In this document: piece by piece, positions 47,357 through 58,386 of the stretch
How positions within the stretch are numbered: position 1 is the first letter of the stretch
How the letters are laid out: every line of letters starts with the position of its first letter
From: Colius striatus
Lineage: Eukaryota > Chordata > Aves > Coliiformes > Coliidae
DNA: 64,000 nt
Assembly: GCF_028858725.1 (NCBI RefSeq)
Contig: NC_084763.1
Coordinates: forward strand, 57,311,152 to 57,375,151
Reading direction: 5' to 3'
Position numbers and translations under genes: made by a program
Notes under the pieces: generated by a model
Databases searched by the model: none
What the model was told of the DNA's origin: nothing
The model's input: the letters and a program-made list of their open reading frames with translations, nothing else

Positions 47357-48125
47357 AAGGCTCACTGACCCCTGTGCAGAACCTGGCACAGTAGGGCCCT
47401 TCAGGCTTGCAGGAGGAGAGAACACTTACCAAGAGCAGCAATTAATACCTTTGGAGATGGAGGTGTCAGAAAGTCACACTGAAGCTCCATCACCCTTTGC
47501 ACTTTTTCACCTCTGGCTCTGGATGGTCTTGCCCTTGGCCTCCAGCCTCCCTCATCCAGCCCAGCTGCAGCTCCCAGTTATGAAGCCCTGGAAGAAAGCT
47601 GCTGTGGAACTGATTTTCTCACGTCCCTGGAGAGCAGCAAAGCTCATATTAGAGGCTAAAATTAAAATCCCATTATAGTAAAAGCAACTGGAATCCCAGG
47701 GGAGCAACACAGCAAGCATTAGCTGAAAACACCTTCCTCAGCATGCAAAGGAAGTTGGGAGGGAGAATGGCATCTGTTACTAACATCTGAGTGCAAATTC
47801 TTTCCACCTGCCACAGGCACAAAGTCAAAATCCCTTCGTTTGCTGGCCAGCACTTGAGCTGCCTGTCTAAAGGACACTGTAAACTTCATTAAGTGGCTTT
47901 CCACCGTGGCCTAGATGGATGTTATTTCAGGCCCTGCCATCAGCCAGTGCCAAGGAGGCACCTGGGGATGCTGGTCCAAGCTGACCAGCTTGCATTTCCC
48001 AGCTAGTGTGAGGGATGATGGAATACTTTCATTTCCTGAGCAGAAACTGCAGCAATTTGTATTGCTACAGATACAGGGAAGCAGGTTAGAAAAGCACACA
48101 GCAGGGCAAGTGCACTCTACAGAGG
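47357..48125. other. Intergenic, nothing recognised
   Basis: No supported feature before the GAGAG array. Confidence 0.5.
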
Positions 48126-48242
48126 GAGAGGAGAGGAGAGGAGAGGAGAGGAGAGGAGAGGAGAGGAGAGGAGAGGAGAGGAGAGGAGAGGAGAGGAGAG
48201 GAGAGGAGAGGAGAGGAGAGGAGAGGAGAGGAGAGGAGAGGA
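48126..48242 (+). repeat. (GAGAG)n microsatellite
   Basis: About 23 perfect 5-bp units, all purine on the plus strand. Both strands stay open because the unit has no stop, so the 120- to 130-codon frames here are artefacts. Confidence 0.98.
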
Positions 48243-48299
48243 GATCTTTGGACAGCACCAGCAAGCTAAGATCAGAAATACACAACTAAGTCCTAACAT

Positions 48300-48433
48300 T
48301 GTGGTGTCTCCATCTCTGGAGGTTCCCACCCCCACCTGGACACGCTCCTGTGCCCCCTGAGCCAGGGGAAGCTGCTTTAGCAGGGCTTGGATTGGATGAG
48401 TTCTGCAGGGCCCTTCCAGCCCCCACCAGTCTG
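48300..48433 (+). mobile_element. CR1 LINE 3' end (group 2)
   Basis: 'cccacctggacacgctcctg', 'ccctgagccaggggaagctg' and 'gagttctgcagggcccttcc' then the end at 'ccagtctgga'. Confidence 0.88.
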
Positions 48434-48700
48434 GAACTGGGGAGCCCAGAACTGGGCACAGGACTCCAGATGAGGCCTCAGCAGGGCAGAGCAGAGAGGA
48501 ACTCATCCAGCTGGGTTTGGGATGGCTGCAGAGAAGGAGCCTCCACAGCCCATCTGGGCAGCCCCTGCCAGTGCTCCCTCACCTCAACAGGGAAGAAGCT
48601 TTTGCTTGTGTTGCTTTGGAACCTCTTCTGTTGAAGCTTGTGCCCATTGCCCTTGTGCTACCATTGGCAATCACTGAGTACAGCCTGGCTCCAGCCTCAG
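48432..48700 (-). mobile_element. Two joined CR1 LINE fragments (group 2 middle, then group 3 end)
   Basis: 48432 to 48495 is a reverse-strand piece from the CR1 middle ('ggggagcccagaactgggca', 'gcctcagcagggcagagcag'). It joins at about 48497 to a reverse-strand group 3 3' part ('actcatccagctgggtttgg' to 'gcctggctccagcctcagc'). CR1 order does not run on across the joint. Confidence 0.85.
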
Positions 48701-49892
48701 CATCCTCTTCATCATGCTGTTTATGCAGACTAGCTGGACAGAGTGAGAGCACAGGAGGGGAGACACTCTCTATAAGGTCCCCAATGTATGAAGCCACAGC
48801 CTGAAACCATAAACATGAAAAAGGGATGAAGCCACTGAGGGCTGTGAACACAGTCTGTGCTGCAAACTGTCCACAGGGACAGCAGGGAGCAACCAGCCTG
48901 CAGCAAATGCAGGTGTGGAAGGGCACACCCGTGCCATGGGCTGACAAACAGGGTTTGAAGGCAACAAAACAGGAAGAAAAAAGAAGCAGCAATGCAAAAT
49001 GATTCCTCCATTAGAAACCATTGCCCTGGCCTCTTCTAATGGGTAGTGGCATGGATGCCACTGGGAGCTGGACTTCACAAACAGGTAGCACGTGGCTCTG
49101 GCAGAGCTTCAGCCTCTGGGAAGATACTGAACAAGGGATCCCTTCAGCATCCATGTCCTTCCTCCAGCTTTCTCCTTTCCTCTCTCTTCTACTTGTATGA
49201 ATTCTTGCTATGAATGGGGGGAAAAAAGGCACTAAGGTTAAGGAACTGATCCTTACCTGCTACACCAAGGATTTGGCTGAGACTGGACAGCTTCCACACC
49301 AGATCAGATGAGCCAGGGCACATGTGCAACTCCAGGGCAGTTGGAAGTGCTTCCTTATCCCACCAAATGCAAATGCCCTCAGGCTTCATCAAGAGGCACA
49401 AAGGTATGACCAGCATTTACCACAGGGAAAGAATATACACAGGGGTGATCAGAGCTGTCTCAACAGCATAAAAGCCTCAAATAGCTCCCTGGCTTGCTGT
49501 GTCACCAGGCTGTATGAGCTGCCTCTTGCATTTCAGGAGGGAGAAGGGGAGACAGGACAGACAAGTGTGGTATGAAACCCAGGGTCTGACTGTCATTTAT
49601 TTCCACCCACAGTGCAACACAGGAAAAGGCTGGAACCCATTAAGTAGTTCTAAATTGAACTGGATCCAGTTGTTAACTGAACACTTGATGGGTTTGGGGG
49701 GGGGAAAGAAATCACCACAGTATCACTTGTGAGCAGCTCTGCAAGCACAGAGGTACAGGCAGCATGAATGCAGTGTCCTGACAAGCCAGCAGGCAGCAGA
49801 CTGATCAGCAAGCAGGAAGGTATCTGTTACACTGAACAGAAGGAAAACTGTTCTCCTTGTGGTCTATGGGATGAGACATGGGCTTTCTAACC
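48701..49892. other. Intergenic, nothing recognised
   Basis: No supported feature. Confidence 0.5.
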
Positions 49893-49984
49893 AGCAATCA
49901 CAGCAGCTTGAGGGCTGGAAGGGAGCTCAAGGGATCATGCAGCCCAACCCCCCTGCCACAGCAGGAGCACCTGGAGTAGGGACA
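49893..49984 (-). mobile_element. CR1 LINE 3' fragment (group 3-like)
   Basis: 'gagggctggaagggagctca' and 'cagcccaacccccctgccac' then 'agcaggagcacctggagtag'. Confidence 0.82.
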
Positions 49985-50412
49985 GTGCCACAGGCTGGGG
50001 CAGAGGGGCTGGAAACTGCCTGGGGGATGGGTGCCAGTGGCTGAAGATGAGCCAGCAGCATGCCCAGGGGGGCAAGAAGGCCAGGGGCATCCTGGCTGGG
50101 ATCAGGAACAGTGTGACCAGCAGGTCTCTTCTCTCCAGTAACAAATGAGACAACTGGAAATGGGTTTAAGTTGCTCCAGAGGAGGCTGAGGTTGGAGCTG
50201 AGGCAGTTTTTCCCTGAGAGGGGTGTCAGCCCCTGTGCCAGGCTGCCCAGGGAGCTGGGGGAGTGCCCAGCCCTGGAGATACTCAGAAGACACAGAGATG
50301 AAGTACTGAGGGACATGGCTCAGTTTAGTGATGGGCCTGGCAGTGGGAGGTGAGTGGTTGGACTTGACCTTAAAGGTCTCTTCCAGCTAACCCTTCAGTG
50401 TCTCTGTACATG
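49985..50412 (+). mobile_element. CR1 LINE 3' portion (group 4)
   Basis: Starts with 'gatgagccagcagcatgccc' and 'ggccaggggcatcctggctg', the segment downstream of reverse transcriptase. It passes through the group 4 block to 'ggttggacttgaccttaaag' and a degraded tail. It abuts the minus copy on its left head-to-head. Confidence 0.9.
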
Positions 50413-51104
50413 TGCACCAAGGGGCTGTTGAAATCATGTGTCTGAGCAGTTCTTAGTCCACTCTCAGAGCTGGAGCAGCTCCAGGCCAGAGCAGCAGCCC
50501 CTGCAGATGCTGTGCTGACACCCACTGACTGCAGTGCCCAGCTGAGGACAGCTTCACATGGCCAATATTCCCCCACTCTGGTTTAGCAAGCAGCCTGTCC
50601 CAAAGCCCAGCCCTGCAAGGAGCTTGATGTTAAACCCCACAGTACGAGGGGGTGGACAGACAAGGGGAGGGATGAGTGTATTTCTCCTTGCAGCTTCTCA
50701 GCCCAGTGAATCCAAGAGAGATTGCTCTTCCAAGCTATTTAGTAAGAAGAAATGACAGCTGGAGAGTCACCCAGCAACTGCAGAGCTGTACAAAGGGTCA
50801 CTGCTGACACACAGCAGTGCTGCTCACCCTAGCGTGGACACGCTGGAGTAACACAAAGCACGAGGCACTGACTCAGAGGCAACAGCTACAGCAAAAACAC
50901 AACAGGCAGAGAGAAAAACCCAACATGGCACAAAGAACTTTAAACTGTTGTTGACTTTTGGCAATCCCAGCTTGGCCTGGTGCAGCTCAGAGGTTCCCTC
51001 CAGGCAGCACCAGGGTCATTCACACACATTTGGTGCGTTAGTTGTGTAAACACCTCTTCCTCTCCCAGGAAAACAACAGTGACTTGGGCACCAGGAAGAA
51101 ACAA
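50413..51104. other. Intergenic, 3' flank of SNAP47
   Basis: No repeat or gene recognised between the last CR1 and the SNAP47 poly(A) region. Confidence 0.5.
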
Positions 51105-51122
51105 CAGAGCCTCAGATAATGT

Positions 51123-51128
51123 TTTATT
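51123..51128 (-). terminator. SNAP47: AATAAA poly(A) signal of SNAP47
   Basis: The minus strand reads AATAAA within AAATAAAACATTATC, with a T/G-rich element just downstream. I saw no other canonical AATAAA on this strand between it and the stop codon. Confidence 0.65.
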
Positions 51129-52019
51129 TCACAGTACATAGGGTGAGTGTCTGTAAACCAGCACATTCAGTGAGGAGGGGGAGGTAAAGTGCATGCCAGT
51201 ACCAGCTGGGACTGGGAATGAAGAGCTTGCAGTGCAGAAGTACCTTCACTCCACAACTAACCAACACATATGAAGAAGAAATACAAAACAGAGTGAGACC
51301 TTGAAAACACCATGCTCTGTGTGATTTACTGTGCCTCCTCTTTAAAAGGGAGGCTGAGACAGGACCACTTCACACCAGATGTCAGTGGGATAAGCAGGTG
51401 AAAGCTGCACTGGTGAAAAGCCTCACACCCAAAGGGCTGCATTTGAAAGCAATACAAGAAGAACTTTTTCTTAGAAAAACACTTCAAAAGACACTTTCCA
51501 ACAGCTACTTGGAACTCAAACAGCTGGTAAACTGTAGGGACTGGTGAAATGGGAGCTCTCTGCCACCACAGATACAGGGATGACCTGGAGTCCCTCCCAT
51601 ACAGTCTCAAGCTTAAGTTAGGAGAGGAAAAGTGAAGCCAACTGTGAACTCTACATCCCCCATCAGGCAAAAATTCACAGTATTCCCTTTGATTTTAGAG
51701 ACACAGGTCTCCAAGAAGCCTTGAAATGCTTCACCACTAAGTGCAATTAAAGGAGAGCCATGGGGCAGATGGCTGTAGCACCACTACCAAATGTGATGCA
51801 GATGCTCTGCAGCAGCAGCCACAGGCCCCTCTCCCTTTTGTGAGGCTGGAGGAGACACACAGAAACCACAGGATGCTCTACACAGCTCCTGAGCTTCCCA
51901 CTGAGAGACAAACAATAGATCTACTCACATCCATCAGAGACGTGGCAGCACAGATCCCAGACAGTACCCAGGGACCACACTAAGTGCAGCCTATGCTCAT
52001 GGTGCTGTAAGGACACTGC

Positions 52020-52794
52020 ATCCCATCCAGAGCTGGGAGAGGAACCTGCTGAGGGTCATCCAGGGCAAGGGCAGAGTCCTGCAGCTGGGGAGGAACAAGC
52101 CCCTGCCCCAGCACAGGCTGGGGGGCACCTGCTGGAGAGCAGCTGCAGGAGAGGGACCTGGCAGTGCTGGCTGACAATAAACTAAACATGAGCAGCAACG
52201 TGCTCTCAATGGCATCCTGGGGGCATCCAGCAGAATGTGGGCAGCAGGGCCAGGGAGGTTGTGCTGCCCCTCTGCTCTGCCCTGCTGAGGCCTCAGCTGG
52301 AGCCCTGTGCCCAGTGCTGGGCTCCCCAGCTGCAGAGAGACAGGGAATTGCTGGAGAGAGGCCCACAGAGATCTACCAAGACGAGGGCACTGGAGCATCT
52401 TCCTTATGAGGAAAGGCTGCAGGACCTGGGGCTGTTCAGCCTGAAGAAGGCTGATGTGGGACCTCATCAACTTATAAATATCTTAAGAGTGGGTGTCAGG
52501 AGAATGAGGGGACAATTTTTCTGCAGTGCCCAGTGGCAGGACAAGGGGTAACAGGCACAGGCTGGCACACAGGCAGTGCCCTTGGCACAGGAGGAGAAAC
52601 TTCTCTGGTGCTGAGGTGAGGGAGCCTGGCCCAGGCTGCCCAGGGAGGCTGAGGAGGCTCCTGCTCAGGAGGCTTCCAACCCCACCTGGACATGTTCCTG
52701 TGCCCCCTGAGCCAGAGGAAGCTGCTTTAGCAGGGGCTGGGGCTGGATGAGCTCTGCAGGGCCCTTCCAGCCCCCCCTTTCTGTGACTGAAACC
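52020..52794 (+). mobile_element. CR1 LINE, 0.78-kb (group 2), antisense in the SNAP47 3' UTR
   Basis: Sense CR1 from 'ctgagggtcatccagggcaa' through 'cagcacaggctggggggcac', 'gaatgtgggcagcagggcca', 'tgaggcctcagctggagccc' and 'gatgagctctgcagggccct' to 'ttctgtgactg'. Inverse of 14763 to 15590. Because SNAP47 is on the minus strand, its transcript carries the reverse complement of the element. Confidence 0.93.
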
Positions 52795-53365
52795 TATTGA
52801 AACGATTTGCTCTGGGAACAGAGAGTTTTATCACCATCATTTGCTCACCTCAGCATTAACTACCAAAACAAACACCCCTCAGTGACTTGCAGTCAGACAT
52901 CTGGTCCTCAGATTGGCTATTAAATGTATGAAAAGACCTTGAGGAAGAATGAATGGGCTCTAATCATCTAAAGCAGTCTCACGTGCAGGGCACTTCTCCT
53001 CCACCTCTTCGCTGGAGTAAGAAACAAAACCAAACAACCCAAAACTTTCCAAAGCAGCAACATAAAAGGGCACATCAAAGTTGGTTTGGGTTCTACCACA
53101 TCACATCCCATATGTACAGGTTTTCTGCTGCAAAGGACTCCCCTCAGTGCTTCAGTGCAGTGAAAAGCTTTGGCCTTCTCCATCCCAAAACGGCCTCCAG
53201 ACGTCACCCGAGCCTGCAATCAAAACCCTCAGCAACTCCACAGCAGCAGCATCTTCCAGACAATACAGCAAACCCCTTCCCATGCAAGCAAAGTGTCTAC
53301 TACAGAGACAGTCTTGATAAAGCCACCAGCTCCTTGGTGCTCTTCTTCCCCTGCTCCTGGGGGCG

Positions 53366-53512
53366 CTACGTCAGCCTCTTGATCCTGCGGTTGTGCTTGT
53401 GCACGCTCAGCGTGGCGCGCTCCACCGAGCTCGTGATGGAGTCCAGAGCTTCATCCTGCCTCTCCAGCTCAGCTTCTGTCTCCAAGGCAAGGCCCTTCAG
53501 CTTCTTTAGGAT
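53366..53512 (-). CDS. SNAP47: SNAP47 last coding exon (C-terminal SNARE helix and stop)
   Basis: SNAP47 is a SNAP-25-family Qb/Qc SNARE of intracellular membranes that contributes two helices to the four-helix fusion bundle. This exon encodes 48 residues and a TAG stop, opening with ILKKLKGLALETEAELERQD. The Q of ELERQDEALD fits the zero-layer glutamine of a Qc-SNARE helix. The end (HKHNRRIKRLT) is basic and matches my memory of vertebrate SNAP47. On the minus strand the acceptor reads TTTTCTTCTGACAG just before ATC, and the exon starts in phase 0, matching the end of the exon at 59836. No frameshift or internal stop; the third-position G/C content and several CpG codons differ from the AT-richer flanks. 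The alternative, another SNAP-25-family member such as SNAP29, fits the C-terminus less well. Confidence 0.9.
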   Translation of the reverse strand: MLKKLKGLALETEAELERQDEALDSITSSVERATLSVHKHNRRIKRLT

Positions 53513-53664
53513 CTGTCAGAAGAAAAGACTTGAGAGCTCTCAGGGAATGGGTGGGAAATGGAAGAGGTTTGGGGGCGATTTGCTGGTTCAGTTTGTTTGG
53601 AGGCAGCGCTAAAGGTGCTGGGGGAAGGACATGGGGTAAGATCTCTGGTGAGATCACAGACACA

Positions 53665-53884
53665 TTGAATCTCAAGGGCTGGGAGGGATCTGCAAAGCTC
53701 ATCCAGTGCAACCCCCCTGCCAGAGCAGCACCACCTAGAGCAGGGCACACAGGGACTCATCCAGCTGGGCTGGAATGGCTGCAGAGAAGGAGCCTCCACA
53801 GCCCATCTGGGCAGCCCCTGCCAGTGCTCCCTCACCTCAACAGGGAACAACTTTGTCCTTGTGTTGCTTTGGAACCTCTTCTGA
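53665..53884 (-). mobile_element. CR1 LINE 3' fragment (group 3), sense in the SNAP47 intron
   Basis: Reverse-strand end 'gaatctcaagggctgggagg' then the group 3 block to 'tgttgctttggaacctcttc'. Same orientation as the gene. Confidence 0.9.
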
Positions 53885-54444
53885 CCCTGCTGCTGGGAAA
53901 AGCCTACAGACCCTGCTCCAAACAGGGCAGAAGCCTCTGAAGTGAAAGGACAAAGCCAGGCTGATGCATTCTTATGGCCAGGAGACACAGTATGCACAGG
54001 CCTATGGGGCCTACTCACCTTTAACCTTCATCAGTTCACACAAGAGTCCAAGAGCAGAGATCCAAGTGGCACAAGAAAAGATGGGTCTTAATTCCTTGCC
54101 CTGTGACACTGGCTCCTTTTAGCAACTGTGCAAGACATGAGTCATATCATTGCCTTTTCTTCCCTCTTGTGGCTGCTCCCTTTATAAGCCTGGTTGCATG
54201 AACTAGAAGCACCTGCCTGCCTGGCAAGCCTCAGCTGCCTTTGCTTGGGTTATCAGGGGGGATGTGGAAGAACTGACTGCAAATGCAGCTTCTCGGTCAC
54301 TTCAGTCTATCAAGGGCTTGTCTCTGCTGTCTCTACCTGCATGATCTGCTTGCTCAGGCTTCCACAGATGGCTCCATCAGGATATTCTCACCCTGCCTGC
54401 TTAATAAGAGCAGTTTACCCCAATGGCAACAGCAGCCTCCAAGG

Positions 54445-54625
54445 AAGCAAGGAACAGGCTGCCCAGGGAGGGTGTGGAGGCTCCTTCCTTGGAGCTCTTC
54501 AAGCCCTGCCTGGACACGTTCCTGTGTGACCTGATCTAGGTGACCCTGCTTCTGCAGGGGGGTTGGACTGGATGAGCTCTAAAGGTCCCTTCCAACCCCA
54601 CCATTCTATGACTCTATGATCATCC
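54445..54625 (+). mobile_element. CR1 LINE 3' end (group 1), antisense in the SNAP47 intron
   Basis: 'aacaggctgcccagggaggg' to 'gttggactggatgagctcta' and a well-kept terminal 'attctatgactctatgat'. About 180 bp. Confidence 0.93.
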
Positions 54626-55593
54626 CAGGATTATCTCACAGTATCAGCTGCTGTGGCACGTCCATCAGCATCCAGGTGACGCTACTGCAGGCACAAGAAC
54701 TGCAGCCTGACACAATAAACCTGTTGCTTTTGGTAAAACAAGGTGGGGGGAAATGTACTCTCCATCTCATTTCTTTTTTCAGAACAACTGGCAGACTCTG
54801 TTTCCTTGTTTTCCTTTCAGACTACATCCAACACCAGCCCCCAGAAAGCTGCTGTGAAACCTCAGCAGCCCCTTGATCCATGGCAGGGTTGAGTCCCACA
54901 GCAGCCAGGTTTACAGCCCCACATGGCACTGCTTTGAGCACAGCAGGGAGGAACCTCAGACCTAGCTGCAATGCCAGGGGAATATTATGCAGACAAAATG
55001 CTTTGCCTGAAGCTGGATGTCAGCCACAGCAGTGAGATTTCTCTCCCACAGCATCTCTCAGCTCTTCCTGTAAGGGCCAGGCAGCTCAGAGCACTGGGAA
55101 CAACTGGGCTTGCAGTTTGGCTGACACAGCAGAAAATACAAACCAAACCCTGGATCAAGCTTAATCTACCCTTAGCTAAAAAAGAAACCCCTTCAGTTTC
55201 TATCCCAAATGAAACACTTGTTGCTCTTTCACTGTGGCAGGGGAGTGAGGCTGGATTCTCCCTCGCTGGAGGTGGGGTGTGCAGATGATGTACCAGACAG
55301 AGCGAATGGCATGGCCAGATCTATCACGTGTTTGGCTCAGGACATGGGGCACAAATAAGGTTTTGCCTCTTCTCAGGAACTTTACTGCTTGGAAATGGGA
55401 AATGCAGAGGTAGCTCTGCCTCAGTCCTTCTTTTGAGCTGGTTCTGCAGCCATTTGATAGAGGTACATGTATCTAAAACACAGTAGCCACTGCCATGGGA
55501 CACGGCTCCTACCATTCCTAAACTCACAGTGCTCTTAAGATTGGAAAAGCTCCCTGGAGGGCTACTGGCCCACCACTCAACAGAGAGCAGGGC

Positions 55594-55712
55594 CAAAAGG
55601 GTTGGAAGGGACCTTGAAAGCTCATCCAGCCCAAACCCCCTGCCACAGCAGGACCACCTAGAGAAGGTCACACAGGAACTTGTCCAGGTGGGTTTTGAGA
55701 TCACAGGGCTTC
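55594..55712 (-). mobile_element. CR1 LINE 3' fragment (group 1)
   Basis: 'gggttggaagggaccttgaa' and 'gctcatccagcccaaacccc' to 'cacacaggaacttgtccagg'. Inverse of the copy 1 kb to the left. Confidence 0.88.
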
Positions 55713-58279
55713 AGCCTCCACTCCAACAACCTTTTAGCTGGTTATTAAGTGAGAAGAGCCCTACATATTCAGAATACCCTAAAGGATGGCAATGAAAGAC
55801 ATCATCCTTTGCAAATGCCTTAAAGATGGCCCATGCTGAAAGCTTACTAAACAGCTTTACCCAAGAGCATCCCAAACTTGGCTTTCTAGCGCAGCCCAGA
55901 ACAAAAGCAGCAGCTGCTGCCACTTCAATGCCTGCTCCAGAAATGGTCCCTCTGGCCATTCAACACATCCACTGGCTGCTGAGCAGCACCCTTAGCACTG
56001 TGCTCAAGTTTAGCTTTCCCCAGCCATGTTCTCACCCAGCACATCCCAGTGTGAAATCCCATCAAGGGGAGCACGAGGCAGATGTGGTGCCACGTGGGGC
56101 AAGCCTCCAAGAGCCTTATGCAGCAAAGCAGGGGCTGTCACGAGAGGATGCTGAGAGGAAGCAGGGACACTCCTCCTCCCCCACCTCTCCAAGAGGAACC
56201 AAATTCATTTGTAAACCAAACCTGTGCCAAAACAAGGCCCAGCTTTGCCATGGAAAGCAACTCAGCTTTAGTTTCAAACCAGATGGCTTTTGCTAGGCTT
56301 CTCACTCATTAGAGCACACTTCACCTTCAAAATACAGTGAGACACAACTGTGGAGAACAGGAAAGCTTTTCAACTACAAAAGCAGCACAATGGAAACTCA
56401 CTTGGCTACAGGGCTCTGCTCACTTCACCTGCCAGCTAGGCCCTGCCTTGGACGTGGTGGGTGATGATGATGTGCTTACTCACACACCAAAACAAAAGGC
56501 AAGCAGCTCACTTTCATCTCTTAATTCTCTTTGCCTGAGAAAGCTTGGTGATAAATCTTTTAACCCTGTGCCTGTCAGCACCTTCATCCGTCCCAGTTTG
56601 GTGCTGCTCCTCAACCCAATGCAACCTTGGAATGGTTAAGGATGCTTTTCCAGCACAGCCCACGGTGCTGGAGTGAGTTCCTGGCATCTCAGGTCTGGCC
56701 AAAGCTGGTCACTGGTTTTTTTTGCAAAGCAGAATGATGGCCAGATGTCTAGTTATCACTGCTCCAGTCCTGCCAGCTGCTCAGAGCAGCAGTTCCTCCT
56801 GTGCCAGCACCTAATTTGGACGTTGAAGCAAGCCATGAAACCTCAGCATGAAACTCTATCTGTTACACAGAGTCACACAGCAGGTATGGGCCCAGCAAAG
56901 GGGCATTTTAAAGGCACATCTCCTCAGGCACTTGAGACAGCCTCAGATTTATACCACTGGGTTGTAACTTGGAAAACCTGATTTACCCTCATGGCTCTGC
57001 CACAGCTTCTCTGTGCAGCTTCAGGCAAGTTACCCAGTATTCCCACGCACAGATTCCTGCTCTCAAAAACAAGGAAGCAAACCTGGCTCTGCTCTCCAAA
57101 CCCACCCTGTGTCAAGTGCTGAGCCAGAGCACACTTGGGCCTTGCAGGGAGGTGTCCATCCAAGCTCTGTGCCTCAAGCTCTTGGACAGAATGTGAGTAC
57201 CCAGAAAACACAGGGCAGTTTAGGATGTGATTCACCTGCTTTATCTCCCTGCTTAAGACAGAGCTCACTGCTCTCTGCTTTGGCTCAGCAATCAGCTTTG
57301 CTGGAGACAGCCACAGCAGACACAAATGGAATGACAGGAGGGGATTCCAAGCCTGTGAACCTGCTCACTATTTAGTCCTATTATTTGCCACATGAGCTGA
57401 AGACCTAAACTTGAAGTGTCAGTACTCTCAGAGATTGTATCCTAAAGATCTCACAGTGGGAGACCTCAGTTTGGTTTGGTCTTGAGATGCCATCACAGCA
57501 ATGCAACTTGGCTAAAGCTTGTGGAATATGGTCAGTCACCTCAACACCCTGAGTATCCAGCAGCACAAGTAACATGCTGGAAGTGTCACTGTGCAGGAAA
57601 TACTGCCAACAGTAGCTTGGACTCCCTGAGACCTGCTCTGTTATCCCTGAACACTAAAGCAGAGCACATATAACCAGAAATGGCTCTTGAATGCAGCTTC
57701 CCATCCAGCTCCACCTGGTATTAGGAAGCAAGTGCTGCTCAGAGTGCTCTGAGCCAGGGTGCAAACACAGGTTTGTGACAGTGACTATCTGGCATGACTC
57801 CATGTGGTGTTTCACATACTGTGGGTGAGCAAGAAGTGGTGACAGCACCCAAAGCACCCCAATTCATAGTCTCATTGGTAAGATCAAACCCACCACAGGG
57901 ATTGAGTGATCTTGCACCAAAAGTATCAAGAGGCCTGTCCATGTCCTCTCCTGCTGCACTTGGAAAGGGGCAGAGACACAGCAGAAAGCACAAACATCTT
58001 AAACCCCTGCAGCAGAGCTTACTACAGGACATTTGTCAGTGTTTCATGAGACAAGTGCCACTTGTCTTAACAAAACTGCATGGATTTACACTGCTTTAAC
58101 ATGCTTCCTCTCCTTACATTGCCACTCTTAGCACTTGCCTGTGGCTATGCGAAGCACAGACGTTCCCTCTGCTTGATCCAGCGTTGTTTAGTGGGTGAGT
58201 ACCCAAGCTCTACACTAGCCACGAGCACAGGAGCTTGTGCCTGCTCTAGGATATTGGGCTGTCTCATGTAACACAGCAC

Positions 58280-58386
58280 AGAATCACAGAATGGTGGGGT
58301 TGGAAGGGATCTTTAGAGCTCATCCAGTCCAACCCCCTGCAGAAGCAGGTTCACCTAGCTCAGGTCACACAGGAACATGTCAGGCA
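58280..58386 (-). mobile_element. CR1 LINE 3' fragment (group 1)
   Basis: 'agaatcacagaatggtgggg' then 'gctcatccagtccaaccccc' and 'gtcacacaggaacatgtca'. Confidence 0.92.

Larger units (their letters stand above)
51105..53365 (-). other. SNAP47: SNAP47 3' untranslated region
   Basis: Runs from just after the stop codon to the first good poly(A) signal, about 2.26 kb. Cleavage is expected 10 to 25 nt below 51123, followed on the minus strand by a T/G-rich element (ctctgttgtttcttcc), as expected of a real poly(A) site. A 0.78-kb CR1 copy lies antisense inside it. The extent is inferred; an earlier or later site could be used in some tissues. Confidence 0.6.

Noticed and set aside
48117..48506. 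129-codon frame of repeated SPLLS residues
   Set aside because: It is a translation of the GAGAG microsatellite and flanking CR1.
52953..53612. 219-codon plus-strand open frame
   Set aside because: It overlaps the SNAP47 terminal exon and UTR in antisense. The minus-strand reading has splice sites, a stop and a SNARE motif; the plus-strand one has none of these.
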